From contig JARLGY010000030.1 in assembly GCA_031292525.1 (NCBI GenBank), forward strand, positions 153,433 to 217,432: DNA of 64,000 nucleotides, read 5' to 3'. Under the pieces are notes generated by a model that was given only the letters and a program-made list of their open reading frames with translations, made no database searches and was not told where the DNA came from. Numbering within the stretch: the stretch's first letter is position 1; every line of letters starts with the position of its first letter. A program made the position numbers and the translations under genes. The DNA comes from Flavipsychrobacter sp. Lineage in GTDB: Bacteria > Bacteroidota > Bacteroidia > Chitinophagales > Chitinophagaceae. Shown piece after piece: positions 26,510 through 36,073 of the stretch.

Positions 26510-28054
26510 ATTCTTCAATTCCTTCTCCTTCCCCCATCTGGTAAGTATTACCTGTGTAAATATCAATACTGGTCCACACAAAATGGATACCAGCATTACC
26601 TCATAGCGCAGCACACAAGGCGCAGCCAGTATATCAAACCCTGTTTTGCACAGCCAGAAAATAATGATCATAAATAATACCTTTTGCGTGTTGGGAGTTA
26701 ATACCCATTTTTTCCTGTTCACCCACCAGGCTATACACATTCCAACAAAAGCTATAGAGAGAAATGAATACAAGTATTGTCCTGGTTTATTATATATACC
26801 CGGTGCATTCACATACCCATTTTGTATGTGCTCTGGCAGGTCATACCATTGCTGTAAAGCGGGTATCAGTTTTACACTTACCGCACCGTATTTATCAAGC
26901 ACTTCCATTTCAGGAAAAAAATAAGCACCGGTGTTAGGCAGCAAATAATACCGTAAAAAATCGAACGGATATTGTTTGATCAAAAAGGTGCCATACTTAT
27001 CCAGCACTACCGATACTGCTACCCAATTCGCAAAAAGATCTGTGGCCTGCGTCCTGGCGGCAAATTCATATTCAAACCGTTTAAACGGCGCGTCGCTTCC
27101 CCATAAAAAATCCAGTGCCGGTCCTTTTCTATAACTAGCATCTTTGCTTGCCATAGCATCTATATACTTCCTGCAGTTGCTGTCAAGTACTATCAATTCC
27201 GGGTCATTACTACCTATAGGTGCTCGTGGTTTCGCTTTGTAAAACGTCATTGCATTGGTTGCCAGTTGCCAGCCGCTAAATCCAGATAGTACCTTACAAT
27301 TGGTTATGGCATCCATTTTATTTGTCACAGTAATATAAAATACTGCAGCAATAGCAAAGCTTGCGGCAATGCCTATCCATCGTATCGTTTTATTGCTTAC
27401 AAATAATAGCCCCACTGCTACAACAAGGGGATATGCTAAAGCATTATACCTGACAAACATAGAGCACCATAATAATAAAAGAAGCGAAGCCAGTATTAGC
27501 CAATTTGGCTTTCTGATAAGATACATGAAGAATGCTACCCACAAAATATTCAAACTGATAAATAGCGAATCCGAAAAAATAGCATTGCATAAATGCAACA
27601 GAACAGGATTGAGCAATAAAACCGCGTAGAGCACTCTTCTCCAAACCGCGCTAAAATTAAAATTGATCAGGAAGGCATAACTCAGCGTTAGTGCACTCAT
27701 TACATGCAGAAAGAATTGGCAATAGGCAACCATTTCTATCGATGGATCAAGCTGGTGTATTCTGGCAAGTGTCAAACTTATACCCATAGGCCGGTACCCC
27801 ATCTCGCTATCTGTAATAGCGCCTAGAATATACCCCTTCGAGTCAGGTATCAGATCAGGTACCGGGTAAAAGTGTCTTATAATAAGGAATAAGACCAGCG
27901 CAATACCCGAAAACAATAATGCATCTTTATTGATCAGGTAAATCTTACTTGCATACACGGCTTTGCTTGCTGCTTTCTGTTTTGCCTTTATACCAACAGA
28001 TGTACCATCACTTTTCGTGGCTGGCAGCGTAGTTCTTTTTTTATTTTTTTTCAT
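26504..28054 (-). CDS. Polytopic membrane protein, GT-C-like (function unknown)
   Basis: This 516-residue protein has a basic Lys-rich cytoplasmic N-terminus (about 45 residues) followed by about ten membrane helices. The first extracytoplasmic loop contains [20 protein letters not shown], an acidic loop like those of GT-C glycosyltransferases, and [20 protein letters not shown] is typical of such transporter-like transferases. The start overlaps the end of the FAD gene by 14 bases, so the two are probably translationally coupled. I assign no specific reaction; an envelope polysaccharide or lipid-linked-sugar role is inference. Confidence 0.65.
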   Translation of the reverse strand: MKKNKKRTTLPATKSDGTSVGIKAKQKAASKAVYASKIYLINKDALLFSGIALVLFLIIRHFYPVPDLIPDSKGYILGAITDSEMGYRPMGISLTLARIHQLDPSIEMVAYCQFFLHVMSALTLSYAFLINFNFSAVWRRVLYAVLLLNPVLLHLCNAIFSDSLFISLNILWVAFFMYLIRKPNWLILASLLLLLWCSMFVRYNALAYPLVVAVGLLFVSNKTIRWIGIAASFAIAAVFYITVTNKMDAITNCKVLSGFSGWQLATNAMTFYKAKPRAPIGSNDPELIVLDSNCRKYIDAMASKDASYRKGPALDFLWGSDAPFKRFEYEFAARTQATDLFANWVAVSVVLDKYGTFLIKQYPFDFLRYYLLPNTGAYFFPEMEVLDKYGAVSVKLIPALQQWYDLPEHIQNGYVNAPGIYNKPGQYLYSFLSIAFVGMCIAWWVNRKKWVLTPNTQKVLFMIIIFWLCKTGFDILAAPCVLRYEVMLVSILCGPVLIFTQVILTRWGKEKELKNL

Positions 28055-29645
28055 GGTATTCCTGTTCTGTATTTATATCCCATATATTTTCTTTGCTTTC
28101 TACACCGGCAATAATATTATCCACTGCAGTCATAGCAGTAAGCATAGAGTGATCCGAATTGTTGTATTTATGCATCCCGTTTCGCCCTATCAGAAAAAGG
28201 TTTTTAAAACCATTTACATACTCTTTTATCTGGTCAAACTGGTCGTATGTGCCAAAGTAGGCAGGGTAGGTTTTCTCTTCTCTCAACAGCGTACTGTCAA
28301 GCACATCTTCCTTATCAATTATCTTGATCCTTACCAATTCGTCAATAGCAAAGTCGATAAATTCCTGGTCTGGCATATTCCAAAGGCCATGATCTTTAAA
28401 ACAGAAATACTCAAGTCCTATCCACACATTTTCAGCATCTTTTACCATGTAGGGGCTCCAGTTATTAAATATCTGCAAGCGGCCTATTTTCACTTCGCTT
28501 TCCTGTATGTATATCCAGTTATCTTTTATGCGCTGGTTAGCTTCCTTTTCATCTGTAACAGCCAGCCTTTTCAACAGTAAACCCACTGTCATAAAATCAC
28601 GATACACCAAACCATCTGCTATTGTTTTTATGTTTGGCGGCGCTGCCGGGCACATGCCGCCAATAAGTTCTTTTACAGGCATGGTAGAAAAAAAATAATC
28701 GGCTTCGTATCGCTCGCTCTTACCTGTTTCTTTATTAAATATATGTACAGCGGCTATGTTATTATTACTATGTTCTATTTTTTCCACTGCACAGTTGTGA
28801 TGTATAATACCACCCATTTGCTGTATCTCTTTAGCCACTAACTCCCAAAGCTGTCCGGGCCCAAACTTAGGATAAAGAAAACGTTCTATAAGGCTGGTGT
28901 CTGTATCTTTTTGCGCAATAGAATTATCCTTTCCCATTGCTTTCTTCTTTAGGGAATGAAGAAGCGCTTTACTAACACTCAACTTCTTTATACGCTGCTT
29001 ACCCCATTCGGGCGATATCTTGTTGCAGGGCACTCCCCATACCTTCTCCGTATAGTCTTTAAAGAAAGTTTCATAAAGCTCCATACCAAATCGGTTAATG
29101 AAAAAATCTTCCAGCGATCTTTCATGTTTGATCGGCTTCAGTTGCGCACCAATGTAAGAAACTCCGATCTTGAACATTTTTGCAATACCTAAGTTCTTCA
29201 TTGTAGATGCCGACAATGCAATAGGATAATCAAAGAATTTCTTCATGTAGTAGATGCGTGATAGGCGTGACCGTACCAGCATCACATTATCCCTGGTTGC
29301 TTCACTGTTGCAGGCATCGCAGCCAATAGGGCGGCTTTTATTTTGATAACTGATGGTTAATTGTTCCTCATCAGTCCCTTCTATTGGCATTATATTCATC
29401 CACCAGTCCATTACCCGGTCCGATTTCGAAAAGAAGCGATGACCGCCTATATCTATACGGTTGCCTTTGTAATTTACAGTCTTTGATATGCCGCCTGTAT
29501 ACTGGGATTTTTCGAGGATAATGGGTTGGATACCTGTTCTCTTGAGCAATTCATATGCTGCTGTGAGGCCCGCCGGGCCTGCACCTATTATTAGCGCTCG
29601 TTTCGGGCATTGCGAGCCTAACACTTCATTTGAAGTATGTGACAT
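28041..29645 (-). CDS. NAD(P)/FAD-dependent oxidoreductase (amine-oxidase/protoporphyrinogen-oxidase-like)
   Basis: This 534-residue flavoprotein has the FAD dinucleotide motif [14 protein letters not shown] (21-34), followed by [20 protein letters not shown], which marks the amine-oxidase / UDP-galactopyranose-mutase-like fold. The C-terminal FAD motif is [15 protein letters not shown]. Relatives often sit in exopolysaccharide clusters and are annotated only as NAD(P)/FAD-dependent oxidoreductases. It is the first gene of a two-gene unit with the GT-C-like protein, overlapping by 14 bases, which points to a role in making or modifying a lipid-linked sugar. The precise substrate is unknown. 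Confidence 0.85.
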   Translation of the reverse strand: MSHTSNEVLGSQCPKRALIIGAGPAGLTAAYELLKRTGIQPIILEKSQYTGGISKTVNYKGNRIDIGGHRFFSKSDRVMDWWMNIMPIEGTDEEQLTISYQNKSRPIGCDACNSEATRDNVMLVRSRLSRIYYMKKFFDYPIALSASTMKNLGIAKMFKIGVSYIGAQLKPIKHERSLEDFFINRFGMELYETFFKDYTEKVWGVPCNKISPEWGKQRIKKLSVSKALLHSLKKKAMGKDNSIAQKDTDTSLIERFLYPKFGPGQLWELVAKEIQQMGGIIHHNCAVEKIEHSNNNIAAVHIFNKETGKSERYEADYFFSTMPVKELIGGMCPAAPPNIKTIADGLVYRDFMTVGLLLKRLAVTDEKEANQRIKDNWIYIQESEVKIGRLQIFNNWSPYMVKDAENVWIGLEYFCFKDHGLWNMPDQEFIDFAIDELVRIKIIDKEDVLDSTLLREEKTYPAYFGTYDQFDQIKEYVNGFKNLFLIGRNGMHKYNNSDHSMLTAMTAVDNIIAGVESKENIWDINTEQEYHEKK

Positions 29646-30045
29646 TTTGATAGGATTAAATGATAGGAAGGTGAATAAATCTGATAGGGATGCAGGCTAG
29701 TTGATTCGCATAATTAAAATTGGTTTGGTTAACTTATAAGACGTATTATTTGTCAGTAATGCGGGGTATATTTAAAATAAAACACACATAATTATTTTAA
29801 TTACACTACCATAATGACTATACTTATTTCCAGATTTTAATGTCAATGCCATAAAATGCCGGTTATATTATCATTATTAACGACAAGAGAGTTATTAAAT
29901 TGTGTCGATCAACAAAAAAATAAATAAGCTATTTCACGCTTTCGCTATAAAATATTATGGAAGCCATACACCAATTTTCACTCCATGGGCTGTATACTTC
30001 AATAGCAGATATTCACGTAAATAACGCTTCTGCATATCTCCATTT
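29646..30045. other. Intergenic region, no gene seen
   Basis: These 400 AT-rich bases lie between the FAD gene start and the stop of the T9SS protein. No coding ORF, RNA gene or clear promoter box was seen. Confidence 0.4.
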
Positions 30046-32193
30046 TTAATTGCCCAATTTCACCAACTTTTCAACTTTCAATAGTTGCCCGTTAGCGTCA
30101 GTTATTTTCAGCAGGTACACTCCCGCCGCAAGCCTGCTGATATCTGCTTGTTTAGTTTTTTTCAAGTGCATCAACGGGATACCAGCCATATCACTTATCT
30201 CAATATCAACAGGTATGGGGGCATCAATACTAATACTTGTTGTTGCCGGGTTAGGATACACATTTACGCGCGCAGCAACGTTTAAATTATTTACACCTTC
30301 AGGTATGTACCATATCGTTGCCAAACCAATGCATCCTGTTTCATTGGTCACTTGTACAGTATAATACCCTTCTTGGAAAGCAATGAGTGTATCTGCCGTC
30401 GCACCAACAATTATTGAATCATTTAGATACCATTGATAGGAACTGAAAGTATCGTCGGTGCTCAGTATGTTTATTCCACTTACTGTAATTGCCGATGGAA
30501 CAGGTGCATCTAGCACATGAACATATACGCTATCCGGTTGCGAATAACAATTCCGGTCTACGGCGCTTACATAATACATACCATCACTCCATACATCTGC
30601 AAAATATATTACAGGGTTCTGAACCGTATCACTAAAGCCTGCTGGGCCGCTCCAGCTATAGCCCGGCGCACTTATCCCGGCAAACAGAAGAATAGAATCA
30701 TACTCACAAACCGGGTTGTTACTCGATGGCGTAGGCGTAGCTGGTGTCGGCACTACAGTCACCACAACAGTATCTGTACCTGCACAGCTACCGCCTTGTG
30801 TAGTTATTGTATAGGTTGTAGTAACCGTGGGGGATGCTACGGGGCTGGAACAGCTGGTGCAACTTAAAGAGCTTACAGGTGCTCCTCCCGGCAATACCGA
30901 CCATGCATATGATGCACCACCAACTGCTGAAAGTGCTATACTCGCTCCATAGCAAATATTGGCATCTGCACTCACTGTTACACCATTCAGAATGTAGATG
31001 GGTATACTGTACGTATTAGGCACTATTATACCTGGCGCGGCACAATTTGAGTCAGCAACCGTAACCGTAAATATTTTAAGTCCCACATCGCTATCGCTTG
31101 GCAACCAGCTCACACATCCATATATAGAATCCGTGTACAGCCTGCTATAGGTTATGCTTGAGCCCGGTGCAGAAAGGTCATGATTATCCGTTGCTACAAG
31201 TACAGCAGCCGGGTTGGCAGATTTTGCGCTGAAACAAAAATGCAAGGGCACACCCGAGCAATCCTGTATTTTATTATTTACAAGTGTTACTGTTGTTGTA
31301 TCCAACTGTATCATAGGCGCGGCAGCATTACAACTGATTACATGCACCTGCATATCTCTCATTGTCGATGCTATAGCCACTTGGTTCCTGTATTCTGTTA
31401 CCCTTAATGCAAAAGTATAGCTGCCTATCAAATTGGGGGTAAAATGCAGTTCACCTGTTAGTGTATCTAGCACAAAAGTATTGTTGCACGACATCGGGTT
31501 GTCATAAAGGTTATATATCGATGACACGAAAGGAATATCAGTTACCGAGTTTCCGCAATAAAAAGATGTTTTCGGCTGTATCACTTCATACCCCAGGGAA
31601 TCATTATCAATATCTACAGAACCATTATTGTATATAAAGGGTTGATTATCGCAGACAAACGGCACCGGATTTACAGTAAAATTTACCGAATTGTTGCTAG
31701 GTGCAAGTATATTATTCAGTGTTGTTTCTACATAAAAATAATCTCCGGTAGCGTTTTGTAGATTGTCATCGGGGTTTCGGGCACTCATAACCGTACTGAA
31801 CACCCACCTTGAACACCTATCAGGCAAGGTTACAACAGCTGTATACCACCACTCTGCATAGCCTGGCAACATACCACCATTACAAGTTGTTGGGTAGTTG
31901 GGGCAAGAGCTGTTTACAGGGCTTCCATTGAGCAAGCCTCCCGCAATAGTCACCATAGGAACAAGATCCACATTGTAAATATTACTATCACAATCACTCT
32001 TATAGCAAACTGTTACCATATTGGGTTGGCTTATACCCGAACAATCTCTGTAAAACTTAAATGTAAGTTGATAGGTTGAATCACTCAACCAGGTATAATT
32101 GAGCTCCCCTCCGGCGATGTGGCTGGCATAGGTGGCATTATACCCCGCCAACATCATCATCGTTAATAACGAAGTATATAAGATTTTGAACAT
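30046..32193 (-). CDS. T9SS type A sorting-domain surface protein
   Basis: This 715-residue secreted protein has a signal peptide (LLTMMMLAGYNATYA) and an N-terminal domain of the Bacteroidota type that begins SHIAGGELNYTWLSDSTYQL with a YRDCSG motif. Ig-like/PKD-like repeats follow (TYTITTQGGSCAGTDTV, GYYTVQVTNETGCIG), and a type IX secretion C-terminal domain closes it (about residues 640-715; NVYPNPATTSISIDAP, then AGVYLLKITDANGQLLKVEK). Such proteins are exported by T9SS and fixed to the cell surface. Its C-terminal domain closely resembles that of the giant protein at 59647. Ligand unknown. Confidence 0.88.
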   Translation of the reverse strand: MFKILYTSLLTMMMLAGYNATYASHIAGGELNYTWLSDSTYQLTFKFYRDCSGISQPNMVTVCYKSDCDSNIYNVDLVPMVTIAGGLLNGSPVNSSCPNYPTTCNGGMLPGYAEWWYTAVVTLPDRCSRWVFSTVMSARNPDDNLQNATGDYFYVETTLNNILAPSNNSVNFTVNPVPFVCDNQPFIYNNGSVDIDNDSLGYEVIQPKTSFYCGNSVTDIPFVSSIYNLYDNPMSCNNTFVLDTLTGELHFTPNLIGSYTFALRVTEYRNQVAIASTMRDMQVHVISCNAAAPMIQLDTTTVTLVNNKIQDCSGVPLHFCFSAKSANPAAVLVATDNHDLSAPGSSITYSRLYTDSIYGCVSWLPSDSDVGLKIFTVTVADSNCAAPGIIVPNTYSIPIYILNGVTVSADANICYGASIALSAVGGASYAWSVLPGGAPVSSLSCTSCSSPVASPTVTTTYTITTQGGSCAGTDTVVVTVVPTPATPTPSSNNPVCEYDSILLFAGISAPGYSWSGPAGFSDTVQNPVIYFADVWSDGMYYVSAVDRNCYSQPDSVYVHVLDAPVPSAITVSGINILSTDDTFSSYQWYLNDSIIVGATADTLIAFQEGYYTVQVTNETGCIGLATIWYIPEGVNNLNVAARVNVYPNPATTSISIDAPIPVDIEISDMAGIPLMHLKKTKQADISRLAAGVYLLKITDANGQLLKVEKLVKLGN

Positions 32194-32374
32194 GATAGAG
32201 TTTTATAGATGACTAATAGTTATGAAGATAATTAAAAAAATATATTCACAGTTACTTTTAATCAATATATATTTTAACATCTATTCCGATATGCAATCGG
32301 GCACAACCTAAACAGCAATGGCAATGACTGCTTGGCTTGTTGTTTCAATAAAATCGTCTTCTTTCTCACCACAA

Positions 32375-33235
32375 CTACTTTATTTCCTGTTCCACCTTCA
32401 GGTTCATAGAAGTGGCCATATTAGTATATTTCTTCCATACACCCTGGCTGCCAAACTTATAGTAGTGTACATGTCCTAAAGCAGGTATAGTTATAGGTAA
32501 CGAAAGTGCTGTGCCTTTTTGCGAATGACGTATCCATTGCAGCGATACAATAACATCCTCATCAAATACAAGATGATATGGTTTCAAATCAAGCGCTATC
32601 CACCCTTTGTCCTGGTTAAACAACGTGAACCAAATATTACGGTCTAGCAGGCTTTTGCCAGGCATACCGTTCTGTATATTGTATATATTTATGCGGAAAG
32701 CTACAGTATCAAAACTATTGGCATTCACAAATACATTCAATGTATCAAGAAAATTCCGTTCGCCTCCTAATTCAAATCGTTCACCTATCTCAGCCCCCAG
32801 GTTCTGCCCGGCTTCTCCGCTAATGGCAAAGTTATTAGCCATCATCCCCTTCTTGTGGGTAATGCCAATTATTTCTGTTTCAGTGTGTGTCGGCTTTACC
32901 ATTACCTCGTTCAGCACCATAGGTACAATATCCATTTTTACAGGCAAAAATTCCCGTACAATATTCCCCACCAAAACGGTCCTGCTATCATAGCCAATGC
33001 ACGAAAATTTTAGTGAGTCCTTAGCCTTCGCAGCAGCAGGCAACTGCATTTTATAATTTCCGCTTTCGTCACTTACAGTTCCATATGGCGTATTTACAAT
33101 ACCTATACTCACATAGGGTAGGCCCTGCCCATCCTTATCCACAATTACCCCTCGTATCATGCGTGTATCTTGTGCAGTTACCTGAAGCACAACGGCAAAC
33201 AAAAGCAATAAAAGACATGGAAACTTTCTCACCAT
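32375..33235 (-). CDS. CarboxypepD-regulatory-like domain secreted protein
   Basis: This 286-residue protein has a signal peptide (LLLLLFAVVLQVTAQ), an N-terminal carboxypeptidase-regulatory-like domain (about residues 23-105; IRGVIVDKDGQGLPYVSIGI ... VSDESGNYKMQLP ... SCIGYDS) and a C-terminal beta-rich domain of unknown type. The first domain is the one found in front of TonB-dependent receptors, but here no receptor barrel follows. The start is placed at ATG 33235 in preference to two TTG codons just before it. It is divergent from the membrane protein at 33304. Confidence 0.75.
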   Translation of the reverse strand: MVRKFPCLLLLLFAVVLQVTAQDTRMIRGVIVDKDGQGLPYVSIGIVNTPYGTVSDESGNYKMQLPAAAKAKDSLKFSCIGYDSRTVLVGNIVREFLPVKMDIVPMVLNEVMVKPTHTETEIIGITHKKGMMANNFAISGEAGQNLGAEIGERFELGGERNFLDTLNVFVNANSFDTVAFRINIYNIQNGMPGKSLLDRNIWFTLFNQDKGWIALDLKPYHLVFDEDVIVSLQWIRHSQKGTALSLPITIPALGHVHYYKFGSQGVWKKYTNMATSMNLKVEQEIK

Positions 33236-33303
33236 CAACAAATTTTTAGTAGTGGCTAATGTACTATTTAAGCATTAATTTACGCTGTTTAAATTTCTTC
33301 TGC

Positions 33304-34662
33304 ATGCAGCCTGCCCTATGGCACAATAATAAGAACACAATACTTAAACTGCTACTAATAGTATCTGGTTTTGTGTGGTCGTTATACATCTACTATCCCG
33401 GTTCTTATAGCATGGATACCTGGGCACAATACACAGAAATGATGACCAATACCTATAGCGACTGGCACTCACCCATCCTGGCTCTGGTGTGGAAGTTACT
33501 GTACATATGCACAGGCGCCTGGCAATCTATCTTCTTTTTCCAGGTAGCATGGTACTGGTTATTTGTTGCGCTGATATTAATGCAGAAAGGGATTAGCAAT
33601 ATATCTTTTATTGCAGGCTATCTCTACGCCATTTTATTTTTGTTCATAGCTCAGTATATAATGAAGGATAGCCACTTTGCGCTTGCATGTGGCACAGCAG
33701 CAATCATCGTTATAACAGACAAAACACCAACTAAAAGCAAGCTGGCAAAATGGATAGGATTGCTGCTATTAGTATATGCTGCCTTCTTAAGAATGAACTG
33801 CATTGTTGCAATACTGCCCTTAATAATACTGTATACTTACCACTACTTTACCACTAAAAAAGGTATCCTTGTCAACCTTGTTGCCGCACTGTGTATTTGC
33901 ATACTTGCATTTGCAGGCTATTATACAACAACCTACAAAGTACTAAAAGCAGAACGCGCCTATCCCGAGTATAAACTGGAATTACTTGACATTGCAGGTA
34001 TCACCAAATTGAGCGGAAAGGATTACATGCCCCAATGTATCAGTACCTATAAGTACTATAGTACAGCACGCATATTGCAGCTGTACAACCCGGCTACATT
34101 CGATGATATTTATTGGCCAAAAGATCATAGCCCATCTATGATTCCGGCACCCGACAGCTCACTTGCCGCATGCGTTGCCCATGCCTGGAAACATGCAGTA
34201 TTGAGCGAACCCATGTTATACATTGAAAACAGAGGCAATGGCTTTCTCTATTATTTAAGGTTCAAAAAACGCTTCACCAATGGCGAGTACCATAATATAG
34301 GCATATGGAACGAACCCGAAAATCCCTTTCACCTCACCACTACCGACAATAAGTTTACTCGCCTCATCAATAGGCTATATTACAAACTCGCGTTAACTCC
34401 TTTCTTCGATCCCTGGTTTTGGCTGCTGCTCAACACAGTTCTGTGCATCTACTTTTTCATGCGCTACTATAAGCTGCAACATGCTCACTTCTATTTCAAA
34501 CACGGCATGGTACAATTATCGGGCATACTCTTCATGCTATCTCAATTTCCTGTATACCAGCACGACCGTGATTTCCGTTACAATTACTGGAATGTCTTTG
34601 TATTCTTTATTGGTGCAGCGGCATTGTTTGTCCCTAAAAAGCAAGTAGTAAACCCTATATAA
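33304..34662 (+). CDS. DUF6020-like polytopic membrane protein
   Basis: This 452-residue membrane protein has about ten helices. A first-loop motif, YYPGSYSMDTWAQYTEM, followed by DWHSPILALVWKLLY, resembles the DUF6020 / GT-C-like group of uncharacterised transferases. A longer reading from ATG 33259 adds 15 residues of poor character; I favour 33304. C-terminal residues include a final helix (VFVFFIGAAALFVP). The neighbours are surface proteins. A role in envelope glycosylation is possible, but the reaction is unknown. Confidence 0.65.
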   Translation: MQPALWHNNKNTILKLLLIVSGFVWSLYIYYPGSYSMDTWAQYTEMMTNTYSDWHSPILALVWKLLYICTGAWQSIFFFQVAWYWLFVALILMQKGISNISFIAGYLYAILFLFIAQYIMKDSHFALACGTAAIIVITDKTPTKSKLAKWIGLLLLVYAAFLRMNCIVAILPLIILYTYHYFTTKKGILVNLVAALCICILAFAGYYTTTYKVLKAERAYPEYKLELLDIAGITKLSGKDYMPQCISTYKYYSTARILQLYNPATFDDIYWPKDHSPSMIPAPDSSLAACVAHAWKHAVLSEPMLYIENRGNGFLYYLRFKKRFTNGEYHNIGIWNEPENPFHLTTTDNKFTRLINRLYYKLALTPFFDPWFWLLLNTVLCIYFFMRYYKLQHAHFYFKHGMVQLSGILFMLSQFPVYQHDRDFRYNYWNVFVFFIGAAALFVPKKQVVNPI

Positions 34663-34667
34663 ACCGG

Positions 34668-35837
34668 TCAGTATTTCAGGGCACGATAACTGGTTTCTTT
34701 CTGTTTAATTTCCAACAATTTCTGGCCGGTAGTATAGTTCACCTCAAGTACATAATTAGCTGTGCCCCCACCAATAAAATAGATATTGCCACGTTTCTGC
34801 ACCGACCCTTCATAACCTGTAAAAGGTTCTGGTACAGCAAATGCTTTGTACGATGTAATAGTATGTCCTGTCTCATCCAGCTTAAACTCCAATATGCGCG
34901 TAGAAGGCCGCTGTGTTGCTTCACCATCATCAAACACCAACAGGGTTTGATTGCTATCTGTAAGCGTTATACAATGCTGACGCAAAAATTGCTGGTCGCT
35001 TGTTATAGGAAAATCACTGTTGCTGCCACCCAGTCGCCACACAATAGCGCCTGTTTGCCTGTTTATCTTTATTACCTGGTCCATATTACGGAACGAGCAG
35101 ATCAGGTTATTATCCCGTGGATCTATGTACATACTATTCAGATGCATATAGTCTGCCACAACAGTTGAATCACTGAAGCCGTTGCCCTCTACACTGGTGG
35201 TATAAAACTCAGGATAGTTGGTGCCATCCCATTGCCATATCACACTACCATTTTGCACCTCCTGTATAATGATGGCAGCAACAGTTACCGAGCTGGCAGG
35301 GTTCAGTGATGCAGGTATATTGTTCACTGTCTTTTCGTAGTAGGTTTCTGTTATATAGTGGTTGTCGTCTATCAATATAAAGTCGTGGCCGTCTATATCT
35401 TTCTGTTCCGATGTGTTCAGTGTACCAAACGAACTTAATTGTATGCGCTGCAATACATTAAAGTTACTATCGCATACTACCTCATAGCCAGGCAGGTTGC
35501 TTACACCGGGTATCTTAAAACCATTTGCAACACTTTGAGAATAAGTATATCGTACTTGCCCATTAACAGTCCACTTCTGCAGGTTAGCTACAGTTGGCCC
35601 AAGCGACACACGTTTCTGTATTAGTCCATTTTGATCCAGCACAAACAACACCCCATTACTGGCATTATCCAGCGACAAAAATATTTGCCCTGCTTCGGGA
35701 CTATTCAGCGCTGTAACTGTGAATAAAGTATCAGTTGTCGCCATTGTTACAACAGGAGCATTACTTGTTTTTTTACAGCAGTACAACAATAGTGTTGCCC
35801 CCGCTGCAAGCGCCAAAAGTGGACGTGTTATTTTCAT
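34668..35837 (-). CDS. Arylsulfotransferase (ASST)-like lipoprotein
   Basis: This 389-residue protein has a lipoprotein-type signal ending in LLLYCC (Cys20/21). It then has a beta-propeller-like body with ASST family features: GHDFILIDDNHYITETYYE, VIWQWDGTNYPEF, ADYMHLNSMYIDPRDNNLIC, VIKINRQTGAIVWRLGG and QHCITLTDSNQTLLVFDDG. Bacterial ASSTs move sulfate between phenolic compounds in the periplasm; the His in ADYMHLNS is a candidate catalytic residue. The lipobox suggests attachment to a membrane. It converges with the membrane-protein gene, separated by five bases. Confidence 0.82.
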   Translation of the reverse strand: MKITRPLLALAAGATLLLYCCKKTSNAPVVTMATTDTLFTVTALNSPEAGQIFLSLDNASNGVLFVLDQNGLIQKRVSLGPTVANLQKWTVNGQVRYTYSQSVANGFKIPGVSNLPGYEVVCDSNFNVLQRIQLSSFGTLNTSEQKDIDGHDFILIDDNHYITETYYEKTVNNIPASLNPASSVTVAAIIIQEVQNGSVIWQWDGTNYPEFYTTSVEGNGFSDSTVVADYMHLNSMYIDPRDNNLICSFRNMDQVIKINRQTGAIVWRLGGSNSDFPITSDQQFLRQHCITLTDSNQTLLVFDDGEATQRPSTRILEFKLDETGHTITSYKAFAVPEPFTGYEGSVQKRGNIYFIGGGTANYVLEVNYTTGQKLLEIKQKETSYRALKY

Positions 35838-36045
35838 GATATGGTGTTTAGAAGATGATATCAGGATACGTCTATCAATGACCTTACATTGCTATTATAG
35901 TTTAACACAGAAAAAGTTAAATAAGGCATTCTAAAAATTCCCGTGTCGGTAAAAGTTTACATCTTACAGATATGCAATGTTTTACACGTTTAAAAATCAA
36001 AATAAAAAAATAACATCACTCTGGCCTTTCAGCAAGTGAAAGCCA

Positions 36046-36053
36046 TACTTTTG
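36046..36053 (+). promoter_or_regulatory. -7 box (TACTTTTG) of the Ig-repeat T9SS gene
   Basis: TACTTTTG is a perfect match to TAnnTTTG, 20 bases before the ATG at 36074. Confidence 0.5.
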
Positions 36054-36073
36054 CGCCCAAAACTTATAAACTC

